The notes under the pieces: generated by a model
The model's input: only the letters and a program-made list of their open reading frames with translations
Databases searched by the model: none
What the model was told of the DNA's origin: nothing
Shown: positions 41,753-53,718 of the stretch, one piece after another
Layout: each line of letters begins with the position of its first letter
How positions within the stretch are numbered: position 1 is the first letter of the stretch
Position numbers and translations under genes: made by a program
Assembly (NCBI RefSeq): GCF_014203605.1
Contig: NZ_JACHJJ010000003.1
Location: 389,040-453,039, forward strand
Origin: Thiemannella venezuelensis
GTDB taxonomy: Bacteria; Actinomycetota; Actinomycetes; Streptosporangiales; Streptosporangiaceae
DNA: 64,000 nucleotides
Direction: 5' to 3'

Positions 41753-43138
41753 TCAGGTGCCGGGAGTGGTCGGTCCGTCTTCGGCGGAAGCCGTACCGGC
41801 GTCGGAACCGGGCGCGCCCGGCTCCGCGGCGGCCCGCGCCCCCTCCTCCGCCGGGCCCGGCGGGCGGCGCTTGATGCGGACCCGCGCCACCCTGCGCCCG
41901 TCCATCTCCGTGACCGACATCTCGAATCCGGGGATCTCCACCCGCTCCCCCAGGACCGGCAGGTGCCCCAGGGCCGCCATCACGAACCCGCCGAGGGTCT
42001 CGTAGGGACCGTCGGGCAGCCTGATCCCCGTCTCGTCGGCCACCTCCCCGAGGTTGCTCAGCCCGTCCAGCTCGACCTCCCCGGCGGGCAGCACGACCTG
42101 CTCGTCGGCGATGTCGTGCTCGTCCCGGATGTCGCCGATGAGCTCCTCGACGAGGTCCTCCAGGGTGACGATCCCGGCCGTGCCGCCGTACTCGTCGACC
42201 ACGATCGCCAGGTGGTGCCCCTCGTCGCGCATCTCCGAGAGCGTGGTCAGCACCTGCTTGCTGGTGGGCACGAGCTTGACCGGCCGGATCGGCACCACCT
42301 CGCTGATCGGCTCGATCGACCCGGTCAGCACCGGGTCGAGCAGGTCGCGGATGTGCACGAAGCCGATGACGTCGTCGTAGGTGTCGCGGTAGACCGGGAA
42401 GCGGGAGTGCGGCATGGCCGCGGCCAGCACGGCGGCCTCGGCCAGCCGGGTGTCGGCGGCCATGAACTCCACCTCCGTGCGGGGCAGCATCACCTCCCGG
42501 AGCTGCCGCTTGCCGGCCGCGAAGACCTCCGCGATCAGGCTGCGCTCGTCCTCCGTGAGCTCCTGGTGGCCGACGACCATGTCCCGGAGCTCCTCGGTGG
42601 AGATCTCCTCCCGGTCGGCCTCGGGGTTCCCGCCGAGCAGCTTGACCACGCCGTCGGTGGACCGGGACAGCGCCCAGATGACGGGGCGGGAGAGCGCGGC
42701 CATCCGGTCCAGGAACGGCGCGACCAGCAGCGAGAGCCCCTCCGCCCGCTGCCGGGCCAGCCGCTTGGGGGCCAGCTCGCCCAGGACCAGGGAGACGTAG
42801 GAGATCGCCAGGGTGACCAGGACCAGGGCGATCGGGGCGGCCGCCCGCTCCGGCAGGCCCCAGCCGGCCACCACGGGGACGAGGTCCTGGGCGAGGGTGT
42901 CCGCGCCGAACGCGGCCGAGAGCATGGTCGCCACGGTGACGCCGATCTGCACGGCCGACAGGAAGCGGTTGGGGTCGCGGGCGAGCCTGGCCGCCCGGGC
43001 GCCCCTGCGCCCCCGGGCGCTGAGTCTGCGGACCTGGCTCTCCCGGAGGGAGACCATGGCCATCTCCGCCCCCGCGAAGAACCCTCCGATCAGCACGAAG
43101 AGCAGGACCAGAGCGATGTTAGCCAGGACACTGTTCAC
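41753..43138 (-). CDS. CNNM/CorC (HlyC)-family membrane transporter protein
   Basis: 461 residues. N-terminal CNNM domain with three to four helices (IALVLLFVLIGGFFAGAEMA, GVTVATMLSA, ISYVSLVLGELAPKRLA), a tandem CBS pair (IPISEVVPIRPVK, VVDEYGGTAGIVTLEDL) and the CorC/HlyC C-terminal domain. Related proteins work in magnesium or cobalt efflux. GTG 43138 with GGAGA 7 bases upstream fits; the frame extends to 43201 but without a ribosome site. Ala/Pro-rich tail of about 35 residues. Upstream partner of trpS. Confidence 0.9.
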   Translation of the reverse strand: MNSVLANIALVLLFVLIGGFFAGAEMAMVSLRESQVRRLSARGRRGARAARLARDPNRFLSAVQIGVTVATMLSAAFGADTLAQDLVPVVAGWGLPERAAAPIALVLVTLAISYVSLVLGELAPKRLARQRAEGLSLLVAPFLDRMAALSRPVIWALSRSTDGVVKLLGGNPEADREEISTEELRDMVVGHQELTEDERSLIAEVFAAGKRQLREVMLPRTEVEFMAADTRLAEAAVLAAAMPHSRFPVYRDTYDDVIGFVHIRDLLDPVLTGSIEPISEVVPIRPVKLVPTSKQVLTTLSEMRDEGHHLAIVVDEYGGTAGIVTLEDLVEELIGDIRDEHDIADEQVVLPAGEVELDGLSNLGEVADETGIRLPDGPYETLGGFVMAALGHLPVLGERVEIPGFEMSVTEMDGRRVARVRIKRRPPGPAEEGARAAAEPGAPGSDAGTASAEDGPTTPGT

Positions 43139-43191
43139 GTGAATGTCTCCGTCGCGGCCGTCGCCCGTTCCGGCTGGACCTGTTATGTGGT

Positions 43192-43211
43192 CTGACAGCA
43201 TATGCTGGCAG
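43192..43211. promoter_or_regulatory. 20-base palindrome in the CNNM-galE divergent promoter
   Basis: CTGACAGCAT followed directly by ATGCTGGCAG; 9 of 10 positions pair and the inner 12 bases are perfect. An AT-rich stretch (TTACATAAATAAAC) follows toward galE. Confidence 0.55.
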
Positions 43212-43260
43212 TAGTCTTACATAAATAAACACCTCTAAACAGGATCGAACAGGAGGCTCC

Positions 43261-44220
43261 GTGAAGCTGCTGGTCACCGGAGGCGCCGGCTACATCGGAA
43301 GCGCCGTCGCGGCGCAGCTCGTCGAGGCGGGCCACCAGGTCACCGTGCTCGACGACCTCTCCACCGGCCACGCGGACGCGGTCCCGCCGGGTGCGCGCTT
43401 CGTCGAGGGCTCCATCACCGGGGCCGCCGCCGTGCTGGACGGGATGGACGGCGTGCTGCACTTCGCGGCGAAGTCCCTGGTCGGCGAGTCGGTCCAGCGG
43501 CCGGACCTCTACTGGGCGCACAACCTGGGCGGCACCCTCGCCCTGCTGGACGCCATGCGCGCCGCCGGCGTCGGCCGGATCGTGTTCTCCTCCACCGCCG
43601 CCACGTACGGCGAGCCGGAGCGCTCCCCGATCCTGGAGACCGACCCGACGCGTCCGACCAACCCCTACGGCGCCTCCAAGCTCGCGGTCGACACCGCGCT
43701 GTCCGCCTTCGCCGGCCTGCACGGCCTGGCCGCGGTGAGCCTGCGCTACTTCAACGTCGGCGGCGCCTACACCGCCGCCGACGGCCGCGTCTACCGCGAG
43801 CGCCACGCCGTGGAGACCCACCTGATCCCCAACGTCCTGGCCGTGGCGCTCGGGCAGCGCGAGTCGGTCAGCGTGTTCGGCACCGACTACCCGACCCCCG
43901 ACGGGACCTGCGTGCGCGACTACATCCACCTGTCCGACCTGGCCCGCGCCCACCTGCTGGCGCTGGAGGCCTGCGCCCCGGGCGAGCACAAGATCTACAA
44001 CCTGGGCAGCGGCACCGGTTTCTCCGTCCAGGAGGTGCTCTCGGTCTGCCGCGAGGTCACCGGCCACGCGATCCCCGCGGCCGTCGCCGGGCGCCGTGCG
44101 GGAGACCCCGCGGTGCTGGTCGCCTCCTCCGAGAAGATCCGGCGCGAGCTCGGCTGGAAGCCCGAGCACCCGGCCGTCCGGGACATCGTCGCCGGCGCCT
44201 GGGCGGCGCTGCCCCGCTGA
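43261..44220 (+). CDS. galE: UDP-glucose 4-epimerase
   Basis: 319 residues, NAD-bound short-chain epimerase interconverting UDP-glucose and UDP-galactose. TGGAGYIGS nucleotide loop, catalytic Ser in [10 protein letters not shown], and Tyr136-x-x-x-Lys140 in NPYGASK. GTG 43261 follows an excellent AGGAGG. With the GH42 enzyme elsewhere in the window this could handle galactose, but the distance makes a direct link unlikely; supply of galactose for envelope glycans is as probable. Confidence 0.95.
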   Translation: MKLLVTGGAGYIGSAVAAQLVEAGHQVTVLDDLSTGHADAVPPGARFVEGSITGAAAVLDGMDGVLHFAAKSLVGESVQRPDLYWAHNLGGTLALLDAMRAAGVGRIVFSSTAATYGEPERSPILETDPTRPTNPYGASKLAVDTALSAFAGLHGLAAVSLRYFNVGGAYTAADGRVYRERHAVETHLIPNVLAVALGQRESVSVFGTDYPTPDGTCVRDYIHLSDLARAHLLALEACAPGEHKIYNLGSGTGFSVQEVLSVCREVTGHAIPAAVAGRRAGDPAVLVASSEKIRRELGWKPEHPAVRDIVAGAWAALPR

Positions 44221-44223
44221 ACC

Positions 44224-44242
44224 CGGGTCCCGGAATCCGGGG
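44224..44242. terminator. Imperfect hairpin between galE and the DUF11 gene
   Basis: GGGTCCCGG and CCGGGGACC pair with one bulged G right after the galE stop codon, in the gap between converging genes. Confidence 0.4.
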
Positions 44243-44325
44243 ACCCCTGAACCCGGGGCACGGCCGCGCGGACGCCCGGCGGCCCCCGGTCCCCGCGGGC
44301 CGCGTCCTCCTCCGCGCGGGAGAGG

Positions 44326-45144
44326 TCAGCGCACCGTCGTCCGGGCCGTGTTGTTGCGCGGGCGGCGGTCGCCCACGCCCGCGGAGAAGACGCTGACCTC
44401 GGCGTTCACCGTACGGCCGCGCGGGCGGAAGACGAGGCCGATCCGGGCCCGCCCGCCGGAGCCGACGGCGGGCAGCGCGCAGCCGACGTAGCCGGAGCGG
44501 GGGCGGCAGCGCGCGCCACGGGCCGACAGGAAGCGCGCCCCGGCCGCCCGGAAGACGACCAGCGCGTCGCGGACGGCCCGCGGGCCCCGGTTGCGGACCA
44601 CCGCGCCCACCCTGACGGTGCGGTCCGGCCGGGAGCGGCCGGTCAGCCGGATCGCCAGGTCGGCGCCCTCGTCCACCGGGGTCAGCACCCGCGCCGAGTC
44701 GTTCGCCGGTCTCCCGTCCACCACCTCGGAGAAGATCGTGGCACTCGCCTGGAGCGGCCCCCGCGCGCCGGGGCGGACCAGACCGGTGATCCGCACCTCG
44801 CCGCTGCTCCCCGCCGGGATGTCGGCGCCCGCGGAGCAGACCACCTCGCGCGCGTCCCGGCCCGGCAGGCACTCGGCCACGTCGGCGTGGAGGACGTCCA
44901 CCCCCGCCGGCAGCCGGACCGTGAGCACCGGGAGCACCGCCTCGCCGGGACCGGCGTTGCGCACCCTCACCCGGTAGACCAGCGGCTGCCCCGGCTGCGC
45001 GCGGGCCGGCGAGACCCCCATCAGCACGGACAGGTCCGCTCCGCCCGGGTCCGGCCCGCGGGTCTGCGCCCGCGCCGCTCCCGGCCCCACGGCGAGAGCG
45101 AGAGCGACCACCACCGCGGCGGCCCGCGCCGCACCATGCCTCAT
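44326..45144 (-). CDS. Secreted DUF11/CARDB-type adhesin-like protein
   Basis: 272 residues. Signal peptide (about 1-28, ending GAARAQ), then two Ig-like DUF11-type repeats: the first about 40-150 (LVYRVRVRNAGPGEAVLPV, VTVRLPAGVDV), the second about 160-272 (VRVGAVVRNRGPRAVRDAL). Cysteine pairs in both domains (CLPGRDAREVVC, CRPRSGYVGC) suggest disulfides. No anchor is visible at the C-terminus, so it is probably released. ATG 45144 is preferred with GGGGGA upstream; ATG 45165 is possible. Function unknown. Confidence 0.82.
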   Translation of the reverse strand: MRHGAARAAAVVVALALAVGPGAARAQTRGPDPGGADLSVLMGVSPARAQPGQPLVYRVRVRNAGPGEAVLPVLTVRLPAGVDVLHADVAECLPGRDAREVVCSAGADIPAGSSGEVRITGLVRPGARGPLQASATIFSEVVDGRPANDSARVLTPVDEGADLAIRLTGRSRPDRTVRVGAVVRNRGPRAVRDALVVFRAAGARFLSARGARCRPRSGYVGCALPAVGSGGRARIGLVFRPRGRTVNAEVSVFSAGVGDRRPRNNTARTTVR

Positions 45145-45259
45145 GACCACCGATCCCCCGACCATCAGTGGTCAATTGAACGCGGAGACCGGTTCCTCCC
45201 GGCCGACCGACACGCCGCGCGCCGGCCGCCGTGCGGGCGCGCGGAGCCCGCCGGACACG

Positions 45260-45294
45260 GGAGGAGGGCCCCGGGACTCCCGGGGCCCTCCTCC
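45260..45294. terminator. Very strong hairpin downstream of mdh
   Basis: GGAGGAGGGCCCCGGG, three-base loop, CCCGGGGCCCTCCTCC: 16 perfect pairs. It lies 70 bases after the mdh stop codon and just ahead of the DUF11 gene promoter region. Confidence 0.85.
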
Positions 45295-45336
45295 TCCTGC
45301 CTGCCAGGCCGGTGCGCGCAGGCCGGACCCGGCCCG

Positions 45337-47880
<2,544 letters not shown>

Positions 47881-47900
47881 TCGATAACTAGGATGGGGGC

Positions 47901-48416
47901 ATGTCCCTTCGCATGGCGCTCCTCGGGCTGCTGACCGTGTCCGGCCCGTCGAGCGGCTACGACCTCACGAAGCTCTTCGAGCGGTCCATCAACCACGCCT
48001 GGCAGGCCCGGCACAGCCAGATCTATCCGGAGCTCGCCAAGATGGCCGACGGCGGCCTGGTGGTCATCGAGGAGGAGGGCCCGCGCGGGCGGAAGACCTA
48101 CGCCATCACCGAGGAGGGCTCCCGGCTGCTGCGCGAGTGGCTGCTGGCCGGGGAGTCGTCCCGGTCGATCCGCGACGAGCTGGCGCTGCGCGCCTTCCTG
48201 CTGCCCACCCTGGAGCCGGAGGACGCCGTGGCCGTGCTCCGCGAGGCGGTGCTGAGCTGCGACGCCAAGCTCGACGGCATGGAGGCGATCCGGAGGGCCC
48301 AGGACGGGAAGGGCTTCGGCAGGTACGCCCTGGAGCTGGGCATGCGCCAGACGCGGATGTTCCGCGACTGGGCCGAGGAGACCGCCGAGGAGATCGAGCG
48401 GTCTATCCGCAGCTAG
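47901..48416 (+). CDS. PadR-family transcriptional regulator
   Basis: 171 residues. N-terminal winged helix (LLGLLTVSGPSSGYDLTKLFE, HSQIYPELAKMADGGLVV, basic wing GPRGRKTYAIT) and the C-terminal Vir_act_alpha_C-type helical domain (LALRAFLLPTLEPEDAV). ATG 47901 with TAGGAT 6 bases upstream. The divergent exporter and the two operators between them make this a local efflux repressor. Its last 14 bases overlap the end of the converging kinase gene. Confidence 0.93.
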   Translation: MSLRMALLGLLTVSGPSSGYDLTKLFERSINHAWQARHSQIYPELAKMADGGLVVIEEEGPRGRKTYAITEEGSRLLREWLLAGESSRSIRDELALRAFLLPTLEPEDAVAVLREAVLSCDAKLDGMEAIRRAQDGKGFGRYALELGMRQTRMFRDWAEETAEEIERSIRS

Positions 48417-50544
48417 CCATGGCGGGGAGCTCGTTCTCGCGGGTGGCGAAGTCGACGTCGGAGAAGTGCTCGTCGAGCAGGTCCTCGATCACACCCCGCC
48501 GGTAGAGGTCCACGATCGCGGCCTGGATCGCCTTGCAGCCGCGCTCGTCGCCCTTCTTCATCGCCACCGCGTAGCGCTCGTCGGTGAGCTTCAGCCCGAC
48601 CACCTTGTAGCGGATGCTCTCCCGGTCGGCGAACCCGGCCAGCAGCAGGTCGTCACCGGGAACCGCGTCCACCTCCCCGGCCGTCAGCAGGTTCATGCAC
48701 TCGGTGTAGGTCTGCACGGGGACGAGCGTGAGCTCCTCCACCGCCTTCTGCACCGCGGCGACCGAGGCGCTCCCGGCCGGCTGGCAGAGCCGCCCGCCCT
48801 CCAGGCCGGCCGCGGTCGTGATCGGTGAGCCGTCCTTGACGAGCACGTCGACGTGGGCGAGGTAGTACGGCCCGGCGAAGGTGACGTCGTCCTCGTCGTT
48901 GATCGAGTAGGTCGAGACGACCAGGTCGAGGTCGCCGGCGGCCAGCAGCCTGGGCCGCTCCTCCCTGCTGGTGGCCCGGATGGTGACACCGCTCTCGGGC
49001 ACCCCCAGCGCCTTGGCGATCTCCTTGACGAGGTCCACCTCGAACCCGCTCCACTCGCCGTTGCTCCGCAGCGCGATGCCCGGCAGGAAGTCGCGCATCC
49101 CGACGGTGAGCTTCTTCGTCTCGGCCGCCCTGTCCACGACCGAGACGGACAGCGCCGACGTGGGCCCGCCGGTCGGCCCGGAGGTCGTGCCGGGGCCGCC
49201 GAGGAACGACGGCCGCCAGCCGGTGGCGTAGACGGCCCCGGCGCCCCCGAGCAGGAGCACGGCCACGGCCGCGGCGATCCAGCGGCCCCGGCGCGCGCGC
49301 CCCGGCGGTCCGGCGGGGGCGTCGAACGGGGCGGGGCGGGTCTCCTGCCAGCTCGGCGGCCGGACCTCCGCGGGCGCGGCGCCGTAGGCGGGGAACTCGT
49401 GCGAGGCGGCGGGCCGGTCGTGCGGGAGCGGTGCGGTGCGCTCCCGGCGGGAGTCGCCCTGCGCGGGCCCCGGGGGCCCGTCCTGGTGGAGGGGGTGCTG
49501 CGCCTGGACGCCCGTGGAGGGGAGCGGCGGGCCCGAGACCCCGGCGAAGGGGCCCGCGGCGGGGACGGAGGCGCCGCGGGGGTCGCGGGAGCCCGGGTGC
49601 GGGTCGCGGGGACCGGGAAGCGGGAGGGAGGTGCCGGTGTGCTGGGGGAACCGCATGACGCTGGTCTCCTCGCCCGGCTCGGGGCTGGCGACCTGCGCTC
49701 CCTGGGTGAGCACCGCGGGCGAGGCTCCCGCGGTCTCCGGGTGGCCGAGCAGCCGGAGCAGGATCTGGTCGGCGGAGGGCCGCGCGGCGGGGGACTTGGC
49801 CAGCGCCGAGCGGACCACGCTCCGCAGCGGCTCCGGCAGGGAGCTGACGTCGACCTCGTGGTTGAGGATGCGGTTGAGCACCACCGCGATCGAGTCGCCG
49901 GCGAAGGACATCTGCCCGGTCGCGGCGAACGCGATGGTCGCGCCCCAGGCGAACACGTCGGTGTACGGCCCCACGTCGTCGCCGGAGATCTGCTCCGGCG
50001 CCATGTAGGCGGGGGTGCCGATGGCCCGGCTGGTGATCGTTCCGGTGGAGTCGATGATGCGCGCGATGCCGAAGTCGACCACCCGGGGCCCGTCGGCGGC
50101 CATGAGCACGTTGTCCGGTTTGAGGTCGCGGTGCACGATCGAGGCGTGGTGGATCGCGGTGAGCGCGGTGGCCGTGCCGACCGCCAGCCGCTGCAGCGCG
50201 CCGCCCCGGAGCGGGCCGCCGGTGTCGACGGTCTCCCTCAGGGACTTCCCCTCGATGTACTCGCTGGCGATGTAGGGGGTGTCGCCTTCGAGGTCGACGT
50301 GCACGACGCCCGCCGTGCAGAACGAGGCGACCCGCTGGGCCGCGCGCGCCTCCCGGGCGAACCGGGACCTGGCGGTCGCGTCGCCGGAGAACTTCACGTG
50401 CAGGAGCTTGATCGCCACCCGCTCCCCGGCCTCGTCCGTGCCGAGGTAGACGATGCCCTGCCCACCCTCGCCGATCCGCCCGACAACGCGGAACGGCCCC
50501 AGCCGGCGCGGCTCTCCCGCTCCCAGCGGCTCGATCTGCGGCAT
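48403..50544 (-). CDS. Receptor Ser/Thr protein kinase fused to a family 3 solute-binding sensor domain
   Basis: 713 residues. PknB-type kinase domain (about 15-265): glycine loop GRIGEGGQGIVY, Lys46 in VAIKLL, HRDLKPDN (Asp140), DFGIAR (Asp157), then GTPAYMAPEQ. A Pro-rich juxtamembrane region (270-420) leads to one helix (about 422-442, IAAAVAVLLLGGAGAVY) and an extracytoplasmic SBP_bac_3 domain (477-713: LTVGMRDFLPGIA, WSGFEVDLVKEIAKALG, DLDLVVSTYSI). The latter normally binds amino acids such as glutamate. ATG 50544 (GGGGACGAAG upstream) starts MPQIEPLG; an ATG at 50613 is less likely. A direct link of amino-acid binding outside to phosphorylation inside is inferred. Confidence 0.92.
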   Translation of the reverse strand: MPQIEPLGAGEPRRLGPFRVVGRIGEGGQGIVYLGTDEAGERVAIKLLHVKFSGDATARSRFAREARAAQRVASFCTAGVVHVDLEGDTPYIASEYIEGKSLRETVDTGGPLRGGALQRLAVGTATALTAIHHASIVHRDLKPDNVLMAADGPRVVDFGIARIIDSTGTITSRAIGTPAYMAPEQISGDDVGPYTDVFAWGATIAFAATGQMSFAGDSIAVVLNRILNHEVDVSSLPEPLRSVVRSALAKSPAARPSADQILLRLLGHPETAGASPAVLTQGAQVASPEPGEETSVMRFPQHTGTSLPLPGPRDPHPGSRDPRGASVPAAGPFAGVSGPPLPSTGVQAQHPLHQDGPPGPAQGDSRRERTAPLPHDRPAASHEFPAYGAAPAEVRPPSWQETRPAPFDAPAGPPGRARRGRWIAAAVAVLLLGGAGAVYATGWRPSFLGGPGTTSGPTGGPTSALSVSVVDRAAETKKLTVGMRDFLPGIALRSNGEWSGFEVDLVKEIAKALGVPESGVTIRATSREERPRLLAAGDLDLVVSTYSINDEDDVTFAGPYYLAHVDVLVKDGSPITTAAGLEGGRLCQPAGSASVAAVQKAVEELTLVPVQTYTECMNLLTAGEVDAVPGDDLLLAGFADRESIRYKVVGLKLTDERYAVAMKKGDERGCKAIQAAIVDLYRRGVIEDLLDEHFSDVDFATRENELPAMASCG

Positions 50545-50787
50545 CTTCGTCCCCACGCTCTCGTCAATCCCCGATGAGCCAAACTTTACGGCCAGCCGGT
50601 CCCCCATCCTCACGTGTTACCTCGACGTGACCCTGTTGCTCCCTCCGGGACCTCCCGGGCACCGTGAGCCTCAGGAGTCACACACGGCACACCAATGGCT
50701 CCAATTGCTGACAATCACCCCAATTTGGCGCTACACCTGCTTGGATCGCTACCGTTGGGATCCCCTACCAAGCGGAGCAAGGCCCCC

Positions 50788-52311
50788 ATGCGGCGATATG
50801 TCGGTTTTCGCGAGTTCGTCCAGCGCGACCAGCGTTCCCTCGTGGGCACCGCCCTGCTCCTGACCGGCAGCCACGAGCAGGCCATCCGCCTCGTGCTGCA
50901 GGCCGTCCGCACCGTCGGCCTGACCTGGCCCCCCGCCGCCTGGGAGAGCCCCGGCGAGCACGCCCGGATCGCGCTCTACCACGGCTTCCTGCGCCGGCCC
51001 ACCGCCGCCGGGCCCACCGCCCTGGTACGGCTCCCGCCCCGCCGCCGCCTCATCGTCGTCGCCTGCCTCCACAACGGCAGGACCCCCGCCGAGCTCGCCG
51101 ACATCCTCGGCCTCTCCGAGGAGACCGTGGAGGCGGAGGTCGCCGAGGCGCTGGACACGCTCACCAAGGGCGACCGCAGACGGCTGACCAACAGGTTCGC
51201 CACCCAGGCGGGCGAGGCCTCCGTGCCCGACCTGTCCGCCCGCTCGCTGAAGGCGCTGCGCCGCCGTACCCGGCGCAGGTTCCTGCTGACGGCGGCCGCC
51301 CTCGTCCTGGCGGCCGGCTTCATCGTCGCCCTGACCCCGCAGGGCCAGGTGTGGACCTCCGCCCTCGCCGCCGGGGAGAAGGCCCCCCGGACCCCCGCGG
51401 CCACGGGCTCCGCCTCCCCCTCCCCGCAGCCCGCCGCGGCCCCCGGGCCGTGGAAGATGCCCCCCACGCCCTTCGTGATCCGCTACGCGGTTCCCGCCAA
51501 GTGCCCCGGCGACGACCCCGAACCGCCCCTGACCGGCAAGATCCTCTGCTCGGGCTGGACGCTGGGGCTGATGTCCGACCACAACCCGGGGCAGCATCCC
51601 GACCTGCTCAAGGTCGACTGCGAGCCGGGCCTCTGCGAGGCCGCGGTGAGCCTCCCCGACGCCGTCCAGAACCTGGGCCACGAGATGGACGGGTACCGGG
51701 AGCTCAGCCCCGCCGTCAGCCGCGACGGCCGGCGCATCGCCTACCTCAGCGCGGCGGAGCGCCGGTACGTCGCCCACGACCTGCCCACCGGGACGAAGCG
51801 GTACCTGTCCCCCGCGCTCACCCCCGCCGACATCGCGCACGGCCCCTCCGTCGCCGTCTCCGCGGACGGACGCCACTTCACCGTGAACCTGGCCTCCGGA
51901 CGGCTGCGGACCGACTTCGCCACCGGGTCGGCGGCCCCGGTGCCCTCCGGGGAGCTGACCCCCGCCGAGAAGGCCGCTCCCCGGCTCGACGAGGAGTACC
52001 CCGTCTGGGTGGGCTCCCCCACCGGCAGGCACGCCGCCGCCGTACCGGGAGCGCCCCACGGCGACACCCTCCACATCGTGGACGCCGCGTCGCGGCGGGT
52101 CGTCAAGCGCGTGCCCCTGCCTCCGCTGGGAGAGCCCGTCACGGGCGAGGCCGTCGGCTGGCTGAACGCCCGCGAGGTCGTCGTCGAGCTGACCGGCCGG
52201 GCCAGCAAGGACATCCTGGGCTTCTACCGGGTCGACGCGACCACCGGCCGGGCCCGCCGCCTGCCCGGCATCCCCGCCGAGGACCGCGCCGTCATCGGCA
52301 CGGCCCCGTAG
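50788..52311 (+). CDS. Sigma-factor-like domain fused to a membrane helix and extracytoplasmic beta-propeller-like domain
   Basis: 507 residues. The N-terminus resembles the start of SigE-family ECF factors (FREFVQRDQRSLVGTALLLTG) but most of region 2 is missing; a region-4-like helix-turn-helix follows (LPPRRRLIVVACLHNGRTP, AELADILGLSEETV, 82-125). Then a basic stretch, one membrane helix (164-183) and an outward domain of about 300 residues with WD40/PD40-like blades (SPAVSRDGRRIAYLS, GPSVAVSADGRHFTVN) and two cysteine pairs. ATG 50788 after GGAGCAAGG; the upstream frame to 50695 is rejected. Divergent from the receptor kinase. Whether it contacts RNA polymerase or only DNA is unknown. Confidence 0.78.
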   Translation: MRRYVGFREFVQRDQRSLVGTALLLTGSHEQAIRLVLQAVRTVGLTWPPAAWESPGEHARIALYHGFLRRPTAAGPTALVRLPPRRRLIVVACLHNGRTPAELADILGLSEETVEAEVAEALDTLTKGDRRRLTNRFATQAGEASVPDLSARSLKALRRRTRRRFLLTAAALVLAAGFIVALTPQGQVWTSALAAGEKAPRTPAATGSASPSPQPAAAPGPWKMPPTPFVIRYAVPAKCPGDDPEPPLTGKILCSGWTLGLMSDHNPGQHPDLLKVDCEPGLCEAAVSLPDAVQNLGHEMDGYRELSPAVSRDGRRIAYLSAAERRYVAHDLPTGTKRYLSPALTPADIAHGPSVAVSADGRHFTVNLASGRLRTDFATGSAAPVPSGELTPAEKAAPRLDEEYPVWVGSPTGRHAAAVPGAPHGDTLHIVDAASRRVVKRVPLPPLGEPVTGEAVGWLNAREVVVELTGRASKDILGFYRVDATTGRARRLPGIPAEDRAVIGTAP

Positions 52312-52338
52312 TCCCCGCGCCGGGGCCGGGGAAACGAC

Positions 52339-52365
52339 GGAGGCCGCCCTCGTGGGGCGGCCTCC
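52339..52365. terminator. Bidirectional terminator between the sigma-like gene and icd
   Basis: GGAGGCCGCCC, five-base loop, GGGCGGCCTCC: 11 perfect pairs in the 78-base gap between converging stop codons. Confidence 0.8.
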
Positions 52366-52389
52366 GGGCGCGGCGGGGAGTCAGGCGGG

Positions 52390-53604
52390 TCAGGCCATCT
52401 TCTTCTTGAGGTTCTCGTCCAGGGCCGCCAGGAAGTCCTGGGTGGTCAGCCACTCGGCGTCGCCGCCGACGAGCAGGGCGAGGTCCTTGGTCATCTGGCC
52501 GCCCTCGACGGTCTCGACGCAGACCTGCTCCAGCTTCTCGGCGAAGTCGATCACCGCGGGGGTGTTGTCGAGCTTGCCGCGGTGCTGCAGGCCCCGGGTC
52601 CACGCGAAGATCGAGGCGATCGGGTTGGTGGAGGTGGGCTTGCCCTGCTGGTGCTGGCGGTAGTGGCGGGTCACGGTGCCGTGCGCGGCCTCGGCCTCGA
52701 CGGTGCGGCCGTCGGGGGTCATCAGGACCGAGGTCATCAGGCCGAGCGAGCCGAAGCCCTGCGCGACGGTGTCGGACTGCACGTCGCCGTCGTAGTTCTT
52801 GCAGGCCCAGACGTAGCCGCCCTCCCACTTGAGCGCCGCGGCGACCATGTCGTCGATCAGGCGGTGCTCGTAGGAGATGCCGGCGGCCTCGAAGTCCTTC
52901 TTGAACTCGGTCTCGTAGACCTCGGCGAAGATGTCCTTGAAGCGGCCGTCGTAGGCCTTCAGGATCGTGTTCTTCGTCGACAGGTAGACCGGGTAGTTGC
53001 GGGCCAGGCCGTACCGCATGGAGGCGCGGGCGAAGTCGCGGATGGACTCGTCCAGGTTGTACATCGCCAGGGCGACGCCGGAGCCCGGGAAGTCGTAGAC
53101 GTCGAGCTCGATCGGCTCGGAGCCGTCCTTCGGCGTGAAGGTCAGGGTCAGCGTGCCCTCGCCCGGGACCTTCAGGTCGGTGGCGCGGTACTGGTCGCCG
53201 AAGGCGTGGCGGCCGACGACGATCGGCTGGGTCCAGCCGGGCACGAGCCGCGGCACGTTGGACATGATGATCGGCTCGCGGAAGATGACGCCGCCGAGGA
53301 TGTTGCGGATGGTCCCGTTCGGGGACTTCCACATCTTCTTGAGGCCGAACTCCTCGACCCGCGCCTCGTCCGGGGTGATGGTGGCGCACTTGACGCCGAC
53401 GCCGTACTGCTTGATGGCGTTGGCGGCGTCGATCGTCACCTGGTCGTCGGTGGCGTCGCGGTGCTCCATCCCGAGGTCGTAGTACTTCAGGTCGACGTCG
53501 AGGTAGGGAAGGATCAGCTGGTCCTTGATGAACTGCCAGATGATCCGGGTCATCTCGTCGCCGTCGAGCTCGACGACGGGACCCTCTACCTTGATCTTGG
53601 GCAT
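52390..53604 (-). CDS. icd: NADP-dependent isocitrate dehydrogenase
   Basis: 404 residues, eukaryote-like homodimeric IDH branch ([14 protein letters not shown] at the N-terminus, substrate loop [13 protein letters not shown], metal aspartates in YDGDVQSD). Oxidises isocitrate to 2-oxoglutarate. ATG 53604. In the 114-base upstream gap ACTGGCC occurs twice, 27 bases apart, possibly regulatory. Encoded close to citrate synthase and malate dehydrogenase. Confidence 0.97.
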   Translation of the reverse strand: MPKIKVEGPVVELDGDEMTRIIWQFIKDQLILPYLDVDLKYYDLGMEHRDATDDQVTIDAANAIKQYGVGVKCATITPDEARVEEFGLKKMWKSPNGTIRNILGGVIFREPIIMSNVPRLVPGWTQPIVVGRHAFGDQYRATDLKVPGEGTLTLTFTPKDGSEPIELDVYDFPGSGVALAMYNLDESIRDFARASMRYGLARNYPVYLSTKNTILKAYDGRFKDIFAEVYETEFKKDFEAAGISYEHRLIDDMVAAALKWEGGYVWACKNYDGDVQSDTVAQGFGSLGLMTSVLMTPDGRTVEAEAAHGTVTRHYRQHQQGKPTSTNPIASIFAWTRGLQHRGKLDNTPAVIDFAEKLEQVCVETVEGGQMTKDLALLVGGDAEWLTTQDFLAALDENLKKKMA

Positions 53605-53718
53605 GCGTGTGGTTCCCCTTCTGAACGAACAACTGGCCAGACAGTCCTTTTGAGGCTCACTGGCCGTCGAGGCTATCGGACGGGCGCCCGCACCCTGCGG
53701 GCCACCCGGTCATCCGAC

